Shown here: piece after piece, positions 1 to 7,641 of the stretch | How positions within the stretch are numbered: the stretch's first letter is position 1 | Layout: each line of letters begins with the position of its first letter | Source of the DNA: a virus | Virus record (IMG/VR): IMGVR_UViG_3300008266_000093 | Location: 1-48,430 of that record | DNA length: 48,430 bases | Strand: one strand, 5' to 3' | The notes under the pieces: generated by a model | Database searches by the model: none | The model's input: the letters and a program-made list of their open reading frames with translations, nothing else | What the model was told of the DNA's origin: nothing | Program-made: the position numbers and the translations under genes

Positions 1-80
1 GTGAGCAGCTTGTCCGTGCCAGCGATCTGGTGGCATGGGCGGATCACATGGAAAAACAAATGGCTCAACTTAGTGACTAA
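1..80 (+). CDS. C-terminal end of a truncated gene, product unknown
   Basis: An open frame enters from the left edge (first full codon at base 3) and runs 25 codons to a TAA ending at base 80. The visible residues end in a helical, charged stretch (ADHMEKQMAQLSD). It is on the same strand as the following genes and only 18 bases from the next start, so it is probably the last part of an upstream member of the same transcription unit. Nothing more can be said about function. Confidence 0.55.
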   Translation, partial: EQLVRASDLVAWADHMEKQMAQLSD

Positions 81-98
81 CACAAACCTCAAGCCCAC

Positions 99-638
99 AT
101 GTCAACATCACTAAACACCATGACTGATTTCAAACAACTGTGCGCTGAGTTGGTTGCCGCTTGGGATGACCTCCCTTGGCAGTACAACTGGAGAGGCGAC
201 CTCACCGGCATAGACGGCTGTCCACCTGACGACAGCGCTGTTGAACGCGCTCGCGCTGCCTTGGCTGAGCCCGAGCCGGAGGGGCCGACTGACGCAGAGC
301 TACTGGAGTTAGCGGAAGAGTGGCCTTGCACCACAGGAGAGCGCCATGACTTGCCTGGCTGTCCCGAAGTGCCGCTCTTTTCCGTTTTTAAAGACGAGCT
401 GATTGAGTTTGCCCGAGCCGTTCTCGTTCGCTGGGGCAACCATCCGGGATCTCCAGATAGTTCAACGCCGCAGCCGGTGCCGGAGCCCGTGGCTTGGATG
501 TACCAAGGTGAACCGAGTTTTGATGGGACTGACTGGCAAGAGACCTGGGAGGTAACCACGGACAAGCGCCTTGCGGAATTCAAGGCAACACCGGATCAGC
601 CGATCCCCTTGTTTTGTAACTTGCCCCAACCCTCTTAG
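99..638 (+). CDS. Hypothetical acidic protein, 179 aa
   Basis: I do not recognise a defined domain. The protein is rich in Glu, Asp, Pro and Trp. Two short similar segments (ERARAALAEPEPEGPTDAEL and EFARAVLVRWG) look like an internal duplication. The C-terminal third (from PVPEPVAWMYQGEP to PIPLFCNLP) resembles the tail of many phage proteins that end in a P-E-P-V-A-W-M ... P-L-F/Y pattern. A second in-frame ATG at 120 follows a CTAAACACC leader like those before other genes here and could be the true start. Base composition is more GC-rich than most of the window. It is followed 14 bases later by another small gene on the same strand. Confidence 0.75.
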   Translation: MSTSLNTMTDFKQLCAELVAAWDDLPWQYNWRGDLTGIDGCPPDDSAVERARAALAEPEPEGPTDAELLELAEEWPCTTGERHDLPGCPEVPLFSVFKDELIEFARAVLVRWGNHPGSPDSSTPQPVPEPVAWMYQGEPSFDGTDWQETWEVTTDKRLAEFKATPDQPIPLFCNLPQPS

Positions 639-649
639 TCCGATCAACT
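636..649 (+). repeat. 14-bp direct repeat, copy 1 (TAGTCCGATCAACT)
   Basis: This copy begins at the TAG stop codon of the 179-aa gene and ends four bases before the next ATG. An identical 14-base sequence lies at 848-861, also beginning at a TAG stop. Identical sequence at two consecutive gene ends suggests either a shared regulatory or processing signal, or duplication of the intergenic segment. Confidence 0.7.
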
Positions 650-652
650 CCT

Positions 653-850
653 ATGTCTAAACTTTCACCCGCTGCTCAGGTCGTACTGTCTGCTGCCAAT
701 GGCGCTTGCTGCTATGGCCCGGATGACGTGCTCAATGATTCTCAATGGATTGCTGCCGCCGCCCTTCGCGCTGTTACAAAAGAACTTAAATACTTTGGCA
801 TCACTGAGAAAAACATCCTGGCCATCGCCGCCGAACTTGAGGCCCAGTAG
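653..850 (+). CDS. Hypothetical small protein, 65 aa
   Basis: A 65-residue alanine-rich protein with a Cys-Cys-Tyr-Gly segment (GACCYGPDDVLND) and a helical C-terminus. It appears to be an ordinary small phage protein of unknown role; I cannot place it in a named family with certainty. The start is the first ATG after the 179-aa gene, 14 bases downstream of that stop, and the reading frame ends in the second copy of the 14-bp repeat. Confidence 0.7.
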   Translation: MSKLSPAAQVVLSAANGACCYGPDDVLNDSQWIAAAALRAVTKELKYFGITEKNILAIAAELEAQ

Positions 851-861
851 TCCGATCAACT
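848..861 (+). repeat. 14-bp direct repeat, copy 2 (TAGTCCGATCAACT)
   Basis: Identical to 636-649 and in the same position relative to the upstream gene: the TAG is that gene's stop codon. Unlike copy 1, the next start codon is 83 bases away. Confidence 0.7.
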
Positions 862-944
862 AATATTCCTGAACGGGAAGATGGACCTGAGCACGTCCTA
901 AAACTACTCATAAGCTACGCTTATCAATCAATTCAATTCAACCC

Positions 945-1715
945 ATGAAACTCCTTAAGTTTTCTACAGGCAACGGCAAGCTCAAGAATCGGTTGATCTT
1001 CTCGCTGCCAGCAGGGTATGCCTGCCCTCATGCTGGGGTATGCAAGACCTTTGCTGATCGCACCACCGGTTCCATTACAGACCTGCCTCAGTACACAGGT
1101 GTAGAAGCAACCGATGACTACCGTTGCTTTGCTGCTATGGCAGAGGTCAGGCCTAACGTACGCGAAGCCCGTTGGCACAACTGGGATCTGTTGCGTGAAA
1201 CCATTCACATGAATGGGAACCAGGCCAAGCTTCTCCGTGATCTGATTGACCTATCACTGCTGATGCACCCACCCAAGCAACTGGTTCGCATCCATGAATC
1301 AGGTGATTTTTGGACTGAGAACTACATGAAAGCTTGGATGATGGTGGCACAAGAACGACCCCACCAACAGTTCTATGCATTTACAAAATCATTAGGCATG
1401 TGGTTGTCACTGCAAGAGCACATCCCAACTAACTTCTATCTCACTGCATCCTTCGGTGGTACGCTTGACTACCTCATTTCCAAGTATCCCAAGGTGTTCC
1501 AGCGTGTGGCTCACGTTGTCTACACAGAAGAAGATGCAGCTGCTCAAGGATTGGAGATTGATCATGATGACAGCCACTGCCTTGGCGACAAACCGTTTGC
1601 ACTTCTGGTGCATGGCAGCCAGCGAGCTGGATCAGATGCAATGAAAGCGTTAACACAACGTAAAAAAGAAGGTGGCTTTATTGGATACGGTAAATCAAAT
1701 CCACATAAATCTTGA
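945..1715 (+). CDS. Gp88-like phage protein, 256 aa
   Basis: The sequence matches the pattern of the phage 'gene product 88' family (PF17338): an N-terminal FSTGNGKLKN / FSLPAGYACPHAGVC block with clustered cysteines, then YRCFAAMAE, then a central R-I-H-E-S-G-D-F-W motif followed by an aromatic, helical segment (ENYMKAWMMVAQERP). The function of this family is not established; conserved Cys and His residues suggest metal binding. Start at 945 follows the C/A-rich leader CAATTCAATTCAACCC and has no Shine-Dalgarno sequence. It lies just upstream of the polymerase operon. Family assignment is from memory of the motif pattern. Confidence 0.8.
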   Translation: MKLLKFSTGNGKLKNRLIFSLPAGYACPHAGVCKTFADRTTGSITDLPQYTGVEATDDYRCFAAMAEVRPNVREARWHNWDLLRETIHMNGNQAKLLRDLIDLSLLMHPPKQLVRIHESGDFWTENYMKAWMMVAQERPHQQFYAFTKSLGMWLSLQEHIPTNFYLTASFGGTLDYLISKYPKVFQRVAHVVYTEEDAAAQGLEIDHDDSHCLGDKPFALLVHGSQRAGSDAMKALTQRKKEGGFIGYGKSNPHKS

Positions 1716-1771
1716 AGGTACTTGCATGCAATGACGGATAGGATATCATCTATCCGTCTTACATCTTTTAT

Positions 1772-2005
1772 ATGTCTTACGTCATTGCTACCTGGAAAGA
1801 CGATAGGCCATACGCCATTACAGCTTGCCCTGACCCTAAACAATTTCAACTAATTCCGTTAGATTCAGAAGTAGCTTTAAACAAGATCTTCTCTCATCCC
1901 TACCGGGCTGGTGCTCAGAATATCTTGTCTTGGATTAATAAAAATGACAAACAACTTGCCCGTGAAGAACTCTCAATTCAAGATGAAGCCCGTTTCAGAA
2001 AATGA
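1772..2005 (+). CDS. Hypothetical protein, 77 aa
   Basis: A 77-residue charged protein (MSYVIATWKDDRPYAIT...) with no recognised domain. It overlaps the start of the polymerase gene by up to 62 bases in another frame, so the two are likely translationally coupled. Its position immediately before polA suggests an early or replication role, but that is only context. Confidence 0.65.
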   Translation: MSYVIATWKDDRPYAITACPDPKQFQLIPLDSEVALNKIFSHPYRAGAQNILSWINKNDKQLAREELSIQDEARFRK

Positions 2006-3803
2006 AACATGGTTGATTTTTGATATCGAATCGGATGGGTTGTATGACAAAGTTACGAAAATTTTTTGCATTGTCATCTATGACATTACACGAGCAAAAA
2101 CTTTTACTTATGGGCCTGATTGCATTAACGCTGCTCTTGCTCATTTGGCAACCGCTGACGTACTCATTGGCCACAATGTAATCTTTTATGACCTACCGGT
2201 TCTGCAAAAACTACATTCATTTGACAGCAAATCATGCATTATCGACACGCTTATTTGCACCAGATTGATCTGGCCAAAGGAAGTATTGGAGGAGTTGGAC
2301 ATTGAACAATATCCGCAAGTTCCGGCAAAGAACAGGGGAACCGCTTCTCTTAAAAGCTGGGGATGGCGCTTGGCCGACCACAAGATTGAGTTCAAGGACT
2401 TCTCCCAATATTCTCAAGAGATGTTGGATTACTGTGTCCAAGACGTTAACGTCACAACAAAACTCTGGCAGTTCATTGCATCACAAAACTATCCAGCCCC
2501 AGCCCTCAAATTGGAACATGACTTTGCCTTGGCAATTAACCGACAAATTCGAGCAGGTTTTCCTTTTGATATTGATGCATGCCTTGATCTTGTGGATGTT
2601 CTTAGAGCAAAGCAAGCAGAGCTTGAGGTCCACCTAAAAGAATTGTTTCCACCAATACGGCATGAAGAAACCTTTGTACCTAAAGTAAACAACAAAACGC
2701 GTGGCTATGTTAAAGGTCAACCCTTTACGAAGGTTCGCTTTGAGGAATTCAATCCAGGCTCTCGTCAACAAATTGCAGACCGACTACGACAGAAGTACGG
2801 ATGGACGCCTGAAAAAACAACGGAAAAAGGAAATCCAATACTTGACGATGATATACTCGCGGCTTTGCCTTACCCCGAAGCACAACCCTTAGCTGAATAC
2901 ATGCTCATCAAGAAACGTCTGGGTCAAATCGCAGACGGTAACAATGCTTGGCTCAAGCTTGTTAACAATGAAGACCTATGTATGCACGGTGATGTAACAA
3001 CCAACGGTTGTATTACAGGGCGTTGCAGCCATCGAAACCCCAACATGGGTCAGGTCCCTGCTTCTTACTCTGCTTATGGAAAGGAATGTCGTAATCTTTT
3101 TCACGCTCCTTATGGTTGGGATCTTATTGGGGTCGACGCTAAAGCTCTTGAGCTACGTTGTCTAGCTGGTTACTTGGCCATCTGGGATGATGGTCAGTAC
3201 GCCGAATTGGTAACGGATGAATCCATTGACATCCATACCTATAACCAAGAACAGTTTGGTGTGGAGTCCAGGGACATCAGCAAGCGTTTGCTTTATGGCA
3301 TGCTCTATGGATGCGGTGCAGCCAAGGCTGGAACAATCATTGATCCGAATGAAAAAGATCCAGAGGTTCTACGTCATAAAGGAAGTACTGCAATTAATTC
3401 ATTCATGAATGGCGTGCCAGCTTTACGTGCACTAAAGAACAATCTGTCACTAACAATCCAATCCCGTGGTTATCTGCGTGGATTAGATCAACGGGCATTG
3501 TTCTGTCGATCTGAATTCAAAGGATTGAACGTCCTCCTTCAAGCAGCAGGCGCTCTCATCATGAAACAGGTGGTGATTAACTTACATAACAATCTTGATG
3601 ACATGGATTTAGTCCATGGCAAAGATTGGATTCAGCACGCCATGATTCACGATGAGGTCCAGCTGTCTTGCCCACCTGACCTAACAGAAACCGTAAGGGA
3701 GCAAGCCATCCGCGCATTCCCACAAGCCCAGGACTTCTTTGGATTCCGCTGTAAAATTGAGGGCGACTCAAGAGTGGGCGCCACCTGGGCGCAGACACAC
3801 TAA
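1983..3803 (+). CDS. Family A DNA polymerase with 3'-5' exonuclease domain
   Basis: Replicative-type DNA polymerase of the Pol I/T7 class, about 606 aa. The N-terminal third carries the proofreading exonuclease motifs: Exo I FDIESDGL, Exo II GHNVIFYDLP and Exo III YCVQDVNVT. The C-terminal part carries the polymerase motifs: TGRCSHRNPNMGQVP, motif A GVDAKALELR, motif B KRLLYGMLYGCG and motif C MIHDEVQL. Motif B has Tyr where E. coli Pol I has Phe762; T7 polymerase also has Tyr here. There is no 5'-3' exonuclease domain, as in other phage PolA. The frame is open further upstream (GTG at 1911, ATG at 1944); I prefer the ATG at 1983, which starts just before the Exo I motif. SSB follows. Confidence 0.95.
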   Translation: MKPVSENETWLIFDIESDGLYDKVTKIFCIVIYDITRAKTFTYGPDCINAALAHLATADVLIGHNVIFYDLPVLQKLHSFDSKSCIIDTLICTRLIWPKEVLEELDIEQYPQVPAKNRGTASLKSWGWRLADHKIEFKDFSQYSQEMLDYCVQDVNVTTKLWQFIASQNYPAPALKLEHDFALAINRQIRAGFPFDIDACLDLVDVLRAKQAELEVHLKELFPPIRHEETFVPKVNNKTRGYVKGQPFTKVRFEEFNPGSRQQIADRLRQKYGWTPEKTTEKGNPILDDDILAALPYPEAQPLAEYMLIKKRLGQIADGNNAWLKLVNNEDLCMHGDVTTNGCITGRCSHRNPNMGQVPASYSAYGKECRNLFHAPYGWDLIGVDAKALELRCLAGYLAIWDDGQYAELVTDESIDIHTYNQEQFGVESRDISKRLLYGMLYGCGAAKAGTIIDPNEKDPEVLRHKGSTAINSFMNGVPALRALKNNLSLTIQSRGYLRGLDQRALFCRSEFKGLNVLLQAAGALIMKQVVINLHNNLDDMDLVHGKDWIQHAMIHDEVQLSCPPDLTETVREQAIRAFPQAQDFFGFRCKIEGDSRVGATWAQTH

Positions 3804-3808
3804 TCTTT

Positions 3809-3829
3809 CGTCCCAGGTATGACGTTAAA
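3809..3829 (+). promoter_or_regulatory. Intergenic motif copy 1: CGTCCCAGG-TAT-GACGTTAAA
   Basis: One of three copies of CGTCCYRGG followed by GACGTWAAA. The preferred start codon of the next gene (3858) lies 49 bases after the first base of the motif. An ATG inside the motif (3819) is in frame with the SSB but is probably not the true start, because the same pattern recurs upstream of an unrelated gene, and copy 3 has CACG in place of ATG. Confidence 0.6.
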
Positions 3830-3857
3830 GTGCCTTAAACCAAACCTCCCGAACTCC

Positions 3858-4658
3858 ATGAACTTTGCATGCATGTACGCGTATCTGTCTGAAGATCCGC
3901 GTGAAGTATTTACCTCTGCAAATTCAACTGCCATGCGGTGTAGCGTTATGCTGCCACCTGTGGGCAACAAAGCTCCAACTCAACTCGACCTTAACATCTA
4001 TGGCAAAAACGCTGATCGTTTCTCCAAACTTGGCAAAGGAACCTACGTCTACATTCACGGCGCCAAGCTACGCTTTGACCTTGAGAGCAGAACACACTCG
4101 CTCCATGGCGGCACTGTTGTACAAGTCAATGATCAGTTCCCGATGCTTAACACTATCATCCTCAGCGGGCGTTGCGTTAAAGACATTGCTACAGACGATG
4201 CCCGGACATTTAAAACTACGGAAAGTGGGTTAATGATTTGTAATCAAACCCTATCTGTAAACACAGGTAGAAACCAAGCAGATCTGTTTAACTTCTATGC
4301 AATTAATACAGCAGAAGATAAACTTAACAATGCTGAACTCTTGGTAAATTTCACCAAGAAAGGTGTGGGCCTTACGATCCAGGGCAGGCTTGTTACTGAT
4401 GCCTGGAAAGATAACAATGGTGAAAAAAAATCACAAGCTAAAATTCAACTGGTGTCTATGACTTTGGCACCTAAAGGTACGTCTGCTTCTACACAGGAGA
4501 TTAAACCTTCTACCACATTGTCATCTGATACTGCTGCTCCATTGTGGGGTGGACGTGAAACATCAGAAGGAAATGATCCTTGGTCTGTAAATACTGTCTT
4601 GCCTGATTTGCCTGGTCAGTACGGCGCCGCACCCGAACTGGAAGAGGCTCCTTTCTAA
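3858..4658 (+). CDS. Single-stranded DNA-binding protein with two OB-fold-like domains
   Basis: Predicted replication SSB. The protein has two successive beta-rich segments of about 100 residues. The first contains LDLNIYGKNADRFSKLGKGTYVYIHG, written here in summary as an SSB-like K-G-x-Y-V-x-I-x-G turn. The second begins near LNTIILSGR and contains GVGLTIQGRLV followed by KIQLVSM. A flexible Thr/Ser/Pro-rich linker leads to an acidic tail ending L-E-E-A-P-F, which resembles the protein-interaction tip of bacterial SSB. The frame is open from 3819, but I place the start at 3858 because the first 13 codons coincide with a repeated regulatory motif. It follows polA directly. The two-domain arrangement is inferred by eye; structure prediction would settle it. 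Confidence 0.75.
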   Translation: MNFACMYAYLSEDPREVFTSANSTAMRCSVMLPPVGNKAPTQLDLNIYGKNADRFSKLGKGTYVYIHGAKLRFDLESRTHSLHGGTVVQVNDQFPMLNTIILSGRCVKDIATDDARTFKTTESGLMICNQTLSVNTGRNQADLFNFYAINTAEDKLNNAELLVNFTKKGVGLTIQGRLVTDAWKDNNGEKKSQAKIQLVSMTLAPKGTSASTQEIKPSTTLSSDTAAPLWGGRETSEGNDPWSVNTVLPDLPGQYGAAPELEEAPF

Positions 4659-4921
4659 TGGAAAAAACAACTGGTTTTGAATTAGTTCTTCTTGTTGGAG
4701 AAGAATTTCCTCATGATACTTATTATCTATTACATCAAGACGGCAATAGCCAAAACCTTTTAACATTCACAGAGGTATTTGCTGACAACATCATTCGTCA
4801 TATGGTGGATTTCTTGCGGGGTTGTGGTCACTACGATGATGTGATTTATGGCTGCATGCAAGATATCTCTAAGGAGTATTTTGATTGTCAAGAAAAAAAA
4901 ACAAAAGCTTTTGACTCCTGA
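4658..4921 (+). CDS. Hypothetical protein, 87 aa
   Basis: Unrecognised acidic protein (MEKTTGFELVLLVGEEF...). Its ATG shares a base with the SSB stop (TAATG), so translation is probably coupled. It contains several cysteines and aromatic residues but no clear motif. It probably belongs to the same replication operon. Confidence 0.7.
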   Translation: MEKTTGFELVLLVGEEFPHDTYYLLHQDGNSQNLLTFTEVFADNIIRHMVDFLRGCGHYDDVIYGCMQDISKEYFDCQEKKTKAFDS

Positions 4922-4945
4922 TCCAGAGGAACTAGACTCTGGAAC

Positions 4946-4965
4946 CGTCCTGGGATGACGTTAAA
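4946..4965 (+). promoter_or_regulatory. Intergenic motif copy 2: CGTCCTGGG-AT-GACGTTAAA
   Basis: Second copy of the CGTCCYRGG / GACGTWAAA element. The preferred start of the next gene (4994) is 48 bases from the first base of the motif, matching copy 1 (49) and copy 3 (48). As in copy 1, it contains an in-frame ATG (4955). Confidence 0.6.
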
Positions 4966-4993
4966 AGCACCACTGTCTAACTCAGACCTAACC

Positions 4994-6094
4994 ATGACAC
5001 AGGCTCCGACTGACATCATGACTGATCAGTGGCTGGATGAACTTGAATCCAAAACCACTTCTGCACCTTCTCTGAACACCTCTAACAAAATGACTGTGAA
5101 AAAAACTTCTGCTTTGGCAACCCGTGGACTGGAATCTTTCAAACTGTTTCAGTCCAAAGAATTTGTTTCTGGCTACCAGAATCTGGTAACCATCCAGCCT
5201 CTCAACAAATCCAAGACTCGTGGCTGGTTTGTTCGTAAATCCGATCTGGATACCTGCGGCTGGACTGCAACCGAAGATCAGTTCCCCAAAGGTTCTGTCA
5301 TCTGGAATTACAAGCAGACCTTTGGCATGGCACCTAATACTTCCATTGAAGAGGGCCTGAACTTTACTGAGCCTCGCCTGCAAATCCTGTTGCGTTCTCC
5401 TCTGATGGTAGAAGAAACCAGCGGAATGCGCCAAACAATCGGTACCTTTGACAACCATGACGTCAACGCGTTGTTTGATGACGACAAAGTTGCATCAGAT
5501 CTAGCCAACAGTAAAGGTGAAATGTACAAGCGCCGTTACAGCGTGCGTACCAAATACCTGGTGTACATTCTGACGGAAGACAACAAGCGTGCCCACAAGA
5601 TTCCTATGGTGCTAACCCTTAAGGGTTTGAATGGCACTGATGTATCTGAAAAGGTGCGCATGTATGAAAAGGAAATGTCCAAGTGTTTGAGCAAAGCATT
5701 GGACGCTGAAGTTCCCCTTAACTTCAATGAAAAGTTCTACGCTACTACCGTATTTGCTCCGGTACTTGCCAACGAAATGCGTGGAGCCAACAACGTTGAG
5801 ATCTGCGCAATTGAATCCTTTGACATCCCTGATTACAGCACTCAAGAAGACGCCATCGAATCATTGAATCGCATGTCGATTCCTGATGAGGATCGTGAAT
5901 CTACTTGGAAGTTCCAGGAACTGTTTAACGATTACATCAACCAACATGCAAAACAAGATGCTGAAAAGCTAAACGGTGCTTATGGAATCAAAGATGGAGT
6001 AGAGATTCTTCCTGTATCTCGTACCTTTGATCCTGTTGACGTAAAAGCATTGCCTGCTCGTAATTCCATGACTGGAGAAGACGATTCACTTTGA
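4994..6094 (+). CDS. Conserved phage protein, possibly DUF5895-type, 366 aa
   Basis: A 366-residue protein with a Ser/Thr-rich N-terminus followed by a soluble mixed alpha/beta body (KLFQSKEFVSGYQNLV, GWFVRKSDL, YSVRTKYLVYILTED, MVLTLKGLNG). The overall pattern resembles the uncharacterised DUF5895 proteins of cyanobacterial phages and plasmids, but I hold this loosely. Its position between SSB and Gp157 suggests a role in replication or recombination, for example binding DNA next to SSB. The frame is open from 4955; I choose 4994 because the first 13 codons lie on the repeated regulatory motif. Confidence 0.75.
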   Translation: MTQAPTDIMTDQWLDELESKTTSAPSLNTSNKMTVKKTSALATRGLESFKLFQSKEFVSGYQNLVTIQPLNKSKTRGWFVRKSDLDTCGWTATEDQFPKGSVIWNYKQTFGMAPNTSIEEGLNFTEPRLQILLRSPLMVEETSGMRQTIGTFDNHDVNALFDDDKVASDLANSKGEMYKRRYSVRTKYLVYILTEDNKRAHKIPMVLTLKGLNGTDVSEKVRMYEKEMSKCLSKALDAEVPLNFNEKFYATTVFAPVLANEMRGANNVEICAIESFDIPDYSTQEDAIESLNRMSIPDEDRESTWKFQELFNDYINQHAKQDAEKLNGAYGIKDGVEILPVSRTFDPVDVKALPARNSMTGEDDSL

Positions 6095-6343
6095 TGAGAG
6101 ATCCGGGTTAGTCAGGTCTTCTTGTTCAACTGCAACATTGTTAAAGATGAACATGTCTTGAACTAACCCACGAATTACACCTTGACGTTGAGTGGCGATC
6201 CTCGCTAAGAGGGTCGCCATTTCTTTCAAGGTACTTACCGAATTACATTCATCAATGGATCGTTTTATTTTTTCTTCCCAAAACTTATCCTCCATTGAAG
6301 GTTCAATTTGGAACTCACTAAGTGGAACGTACTTAATTTCCAT
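6086..6343 (-). CDS. Hypothetical protein on the opposite strand, 85 aa
   Basis: A helical, charged protein (MEIKYVPLSEFQIEP...) encoded against the direction of its neighbours. It overlaps the 3' end of the preceding gene by 9 bases tail-to-tail. The frame extends six codons further upstream (ATG at 6361), but the start at 6343 gives the more natural N-terminus. Composition and lack of low-complexity sequence make it a plausible real gene. Function unknown. Confidence 0.6.
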   Translation of the reverse strand: MEIKYVPLSEFQIEPSMEDKFWEEKIKRSIDECNSVSTLKEMATLLARIATQRQGVIRGLVQDMFIFNNVAVEQEDLTNPDLSSK

Positions 6344-6385
6344 TGGTACACCACTGAACAATTTATTTTAATCCTAGCTAAACAA

Positions 6386-6592
6386 ATGAAACCTAAAGAA
6401 AAAGCTGCAATTGTTACAGCCGGTACTTTTGGTTTAATCGGTGCCGGTATTGTTGCAGTTGTGGGCAGCCCTGTTGCTTGGGGTGCACTTGCCTATGCAA
6501 CTTATCGGATTGCTAAAAGTGCTTATGCCAAAGCCCCATCATCGGGTAAACTTAAAGGGCAAGGGGACCAGGACACAGACCTCTTCATTTAA
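6386..6592 (+). CDS. Small membrane protein, 68 aa
   Basis: A lysine-rich start (MKPKEKAA) is followed by a hydrophobic, Gly/Ala/Val-rich stretch (about residues 10-40, including GLIGAGIVAVVGSPVAWGAL) that would span the membrane once or twice. A polar tail ends in TDLFI. The size and layout suit a holin-like or other small inner-membrane phage protein, but there is no direct evidence of a lysis role, and it lies among early genes rather than beside the endolysins. Confidence 0.65.
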   Translation: MKPKEKAAIVTAGTFGLIGAGIVAVVGSPVAWGALAYATYRIAKSAYAKAPSSGKLKGQGDQDTDLFI

Positions 6593-6616
6593 TTCAAACT
6601 TAACTCAATTCAACTC

Positions 6617-7564
6617 ATGTCAAACCAAACGGTCCAAGACCTCAGCCAGGCACAGGCGTGCATCTACACGCGGACGAACCTCCGTCGTGCCTTTCAGGAT
6701 TTTGACGACACTGACATCTCTGGCATTTATTTGCGAGATGATCTTTGCCTTGTGGCTCGGCGCGATGGTAGTGAGCAAACTTACAACCGGCAAATAATTG
6801 TATCTGCGTTTCAGCAGTACACCCATCGTCTTAAAGACTTCTTTTCTTACCTAGGTCCTAATTACAGGGGTCCAAGCATTTGGCATAACGGTGCCTACAT
6901 TATGTTCAAAGGTTGGCACCATTCCCATGCCCTTGGACACACAACAGGTAGCGCACAACTGCAAACACATTGGGCAGACAAATTTATACATTTGTCAGAC
7001 CGTGCCAAACTCATTGCTCTTTTACAATCAGATCAAACAGATCTTGGACATCTGGTAGCGCCGGACGGGCTTCGGTTGCCGAATCGGGGGGTTGACTTGG
7101 AGTCTGACCTGGAGGAAGAAACCTCAAGCGTATCGGCAATCAATGTTGAACCTTATTGTTCATGTGGGTCCTTTCAGCGTCAGCTTCTTAATGTTTCAGG
7201 ATTTCAGCAGGAGATCCAAGGATTCAAACCCTGGTGTATCCATTTGACTTGGTTCCACAAGTACCGGGAGCTACTGTGCAAGCGGACTGAAGCTCGCAAC
7301 GCAAGCCCTGGTGGTACGCCTGATAAGTGTGTGGCATGGTGGTATGCGCCGCCTTCTGATGCCACTAGTGATGGGCGTTTTGTTTTGCTACACACTAAGT
7401 CTGGTGCACAGGCACCGTTGACCCATTGGCGTACCTACAAACCAAAACAAACCTTTAACCAACAAGATGCATGGGATTTATTTTTTAGTATGTTAGAGGC
7501 GGGTTATGTACCATTCCCTGGTATAGCGCTACCTCAACTGCAGGCTGCGGTTAAAAAATCATGA
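6617..7564 (+). CDS. SWIM zinc-finger-containing protein, 315 aa
   Basis: The central part carries C181-x-C183-x(23)-C207-x-H209 (YCSCGSF ... KPWCIHLTW), the CxCx(n)CxH signature of SWIM zinc fingers, known in proteins that bind DNA or other proteins. The flanking regions are rich in His, Trp and Tyr and I do not recognise them. Start at 6617 follows the leader AACTCAATTCAACTC, nearly the same as that before the Gp88-like gene, and lacks a Shine-Dalgarno sequence. The stop overlaps the next possible ATG (ATGA). A second, split SWIM-like pattern occurs in the virion-type protein at 46153-47610. Confidence 0.8.
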   Translation: MSNQTVQDLSQAQACIYTRTNLRRAFQDFDDTDISGIYLRDDLCLVARRDGSEQTYNRQIIVSAFQQYTHRLKDFFSYLGPNYRGPSIWHNGAYIMFKGWHHSHALGHTTGSAQLQTHWADKFIHLSDRAKLIALLQSDQTDLGHLVAPDGLRLPNRGVDLESDLEEETSSVSAINVEPYCSCGSFQRQLLNVSGFQQEIQGFKPWCIHLTWFHKYRELLCKRTEARNASPGGTPDKCVAWWYAPPSDATSDGRFVLLHTKSGAQAPLTHWRTYKPKQTFNQQDAWDLFFSMLEAGYVPFPGIALPQLQAAVKKS

Positions 7565-7641
7565 CCTCAGATGCAGAGAAAGTATTAAAAGCACATGTTG
7601 AACACGAACTGGGTAAACAAACTACAGATCCAAGTAATTGA
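7561..7641 (+). CDS. Possible 26-aa leader ORF
   Basis: ATG at 7561 overlaps the stop of the SWIM gene (ATGA) and opens a 26-codon frame (MTSDAEKVLKAHVEHELGKQ...) ending at 7641, overlapping the start of the 71-aa gene. The overlap geometry suggests translation could pass from one gene to the next through it, but the peptide is very short and may not be real. Confidence 0.25.
   Translation: MTSDAEKVLKAHVEHELGKQTTDPSN

Noticed and set aside
89-583. Long open frame on the minus strand opposite the 179-aa gene
   Set aside because: Ser/Gly-rich, low-information translation and no independent start context; shadow of the GC-rich plus-strand gene.
3819-3857. ATG at 3819 as start of the SSB gene
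   Set aside because: The first 13 codons coincide with a regulatory motif repeated before two other genes; ATG at 3858 fits the common spacing better.
4955-4993. ATG at 4955 as start of the 366-aa gene
   Set aside because: Same reason: the ATG belongs to the repeated motif and the next in-frame ATG is again exactly 39 bases later.
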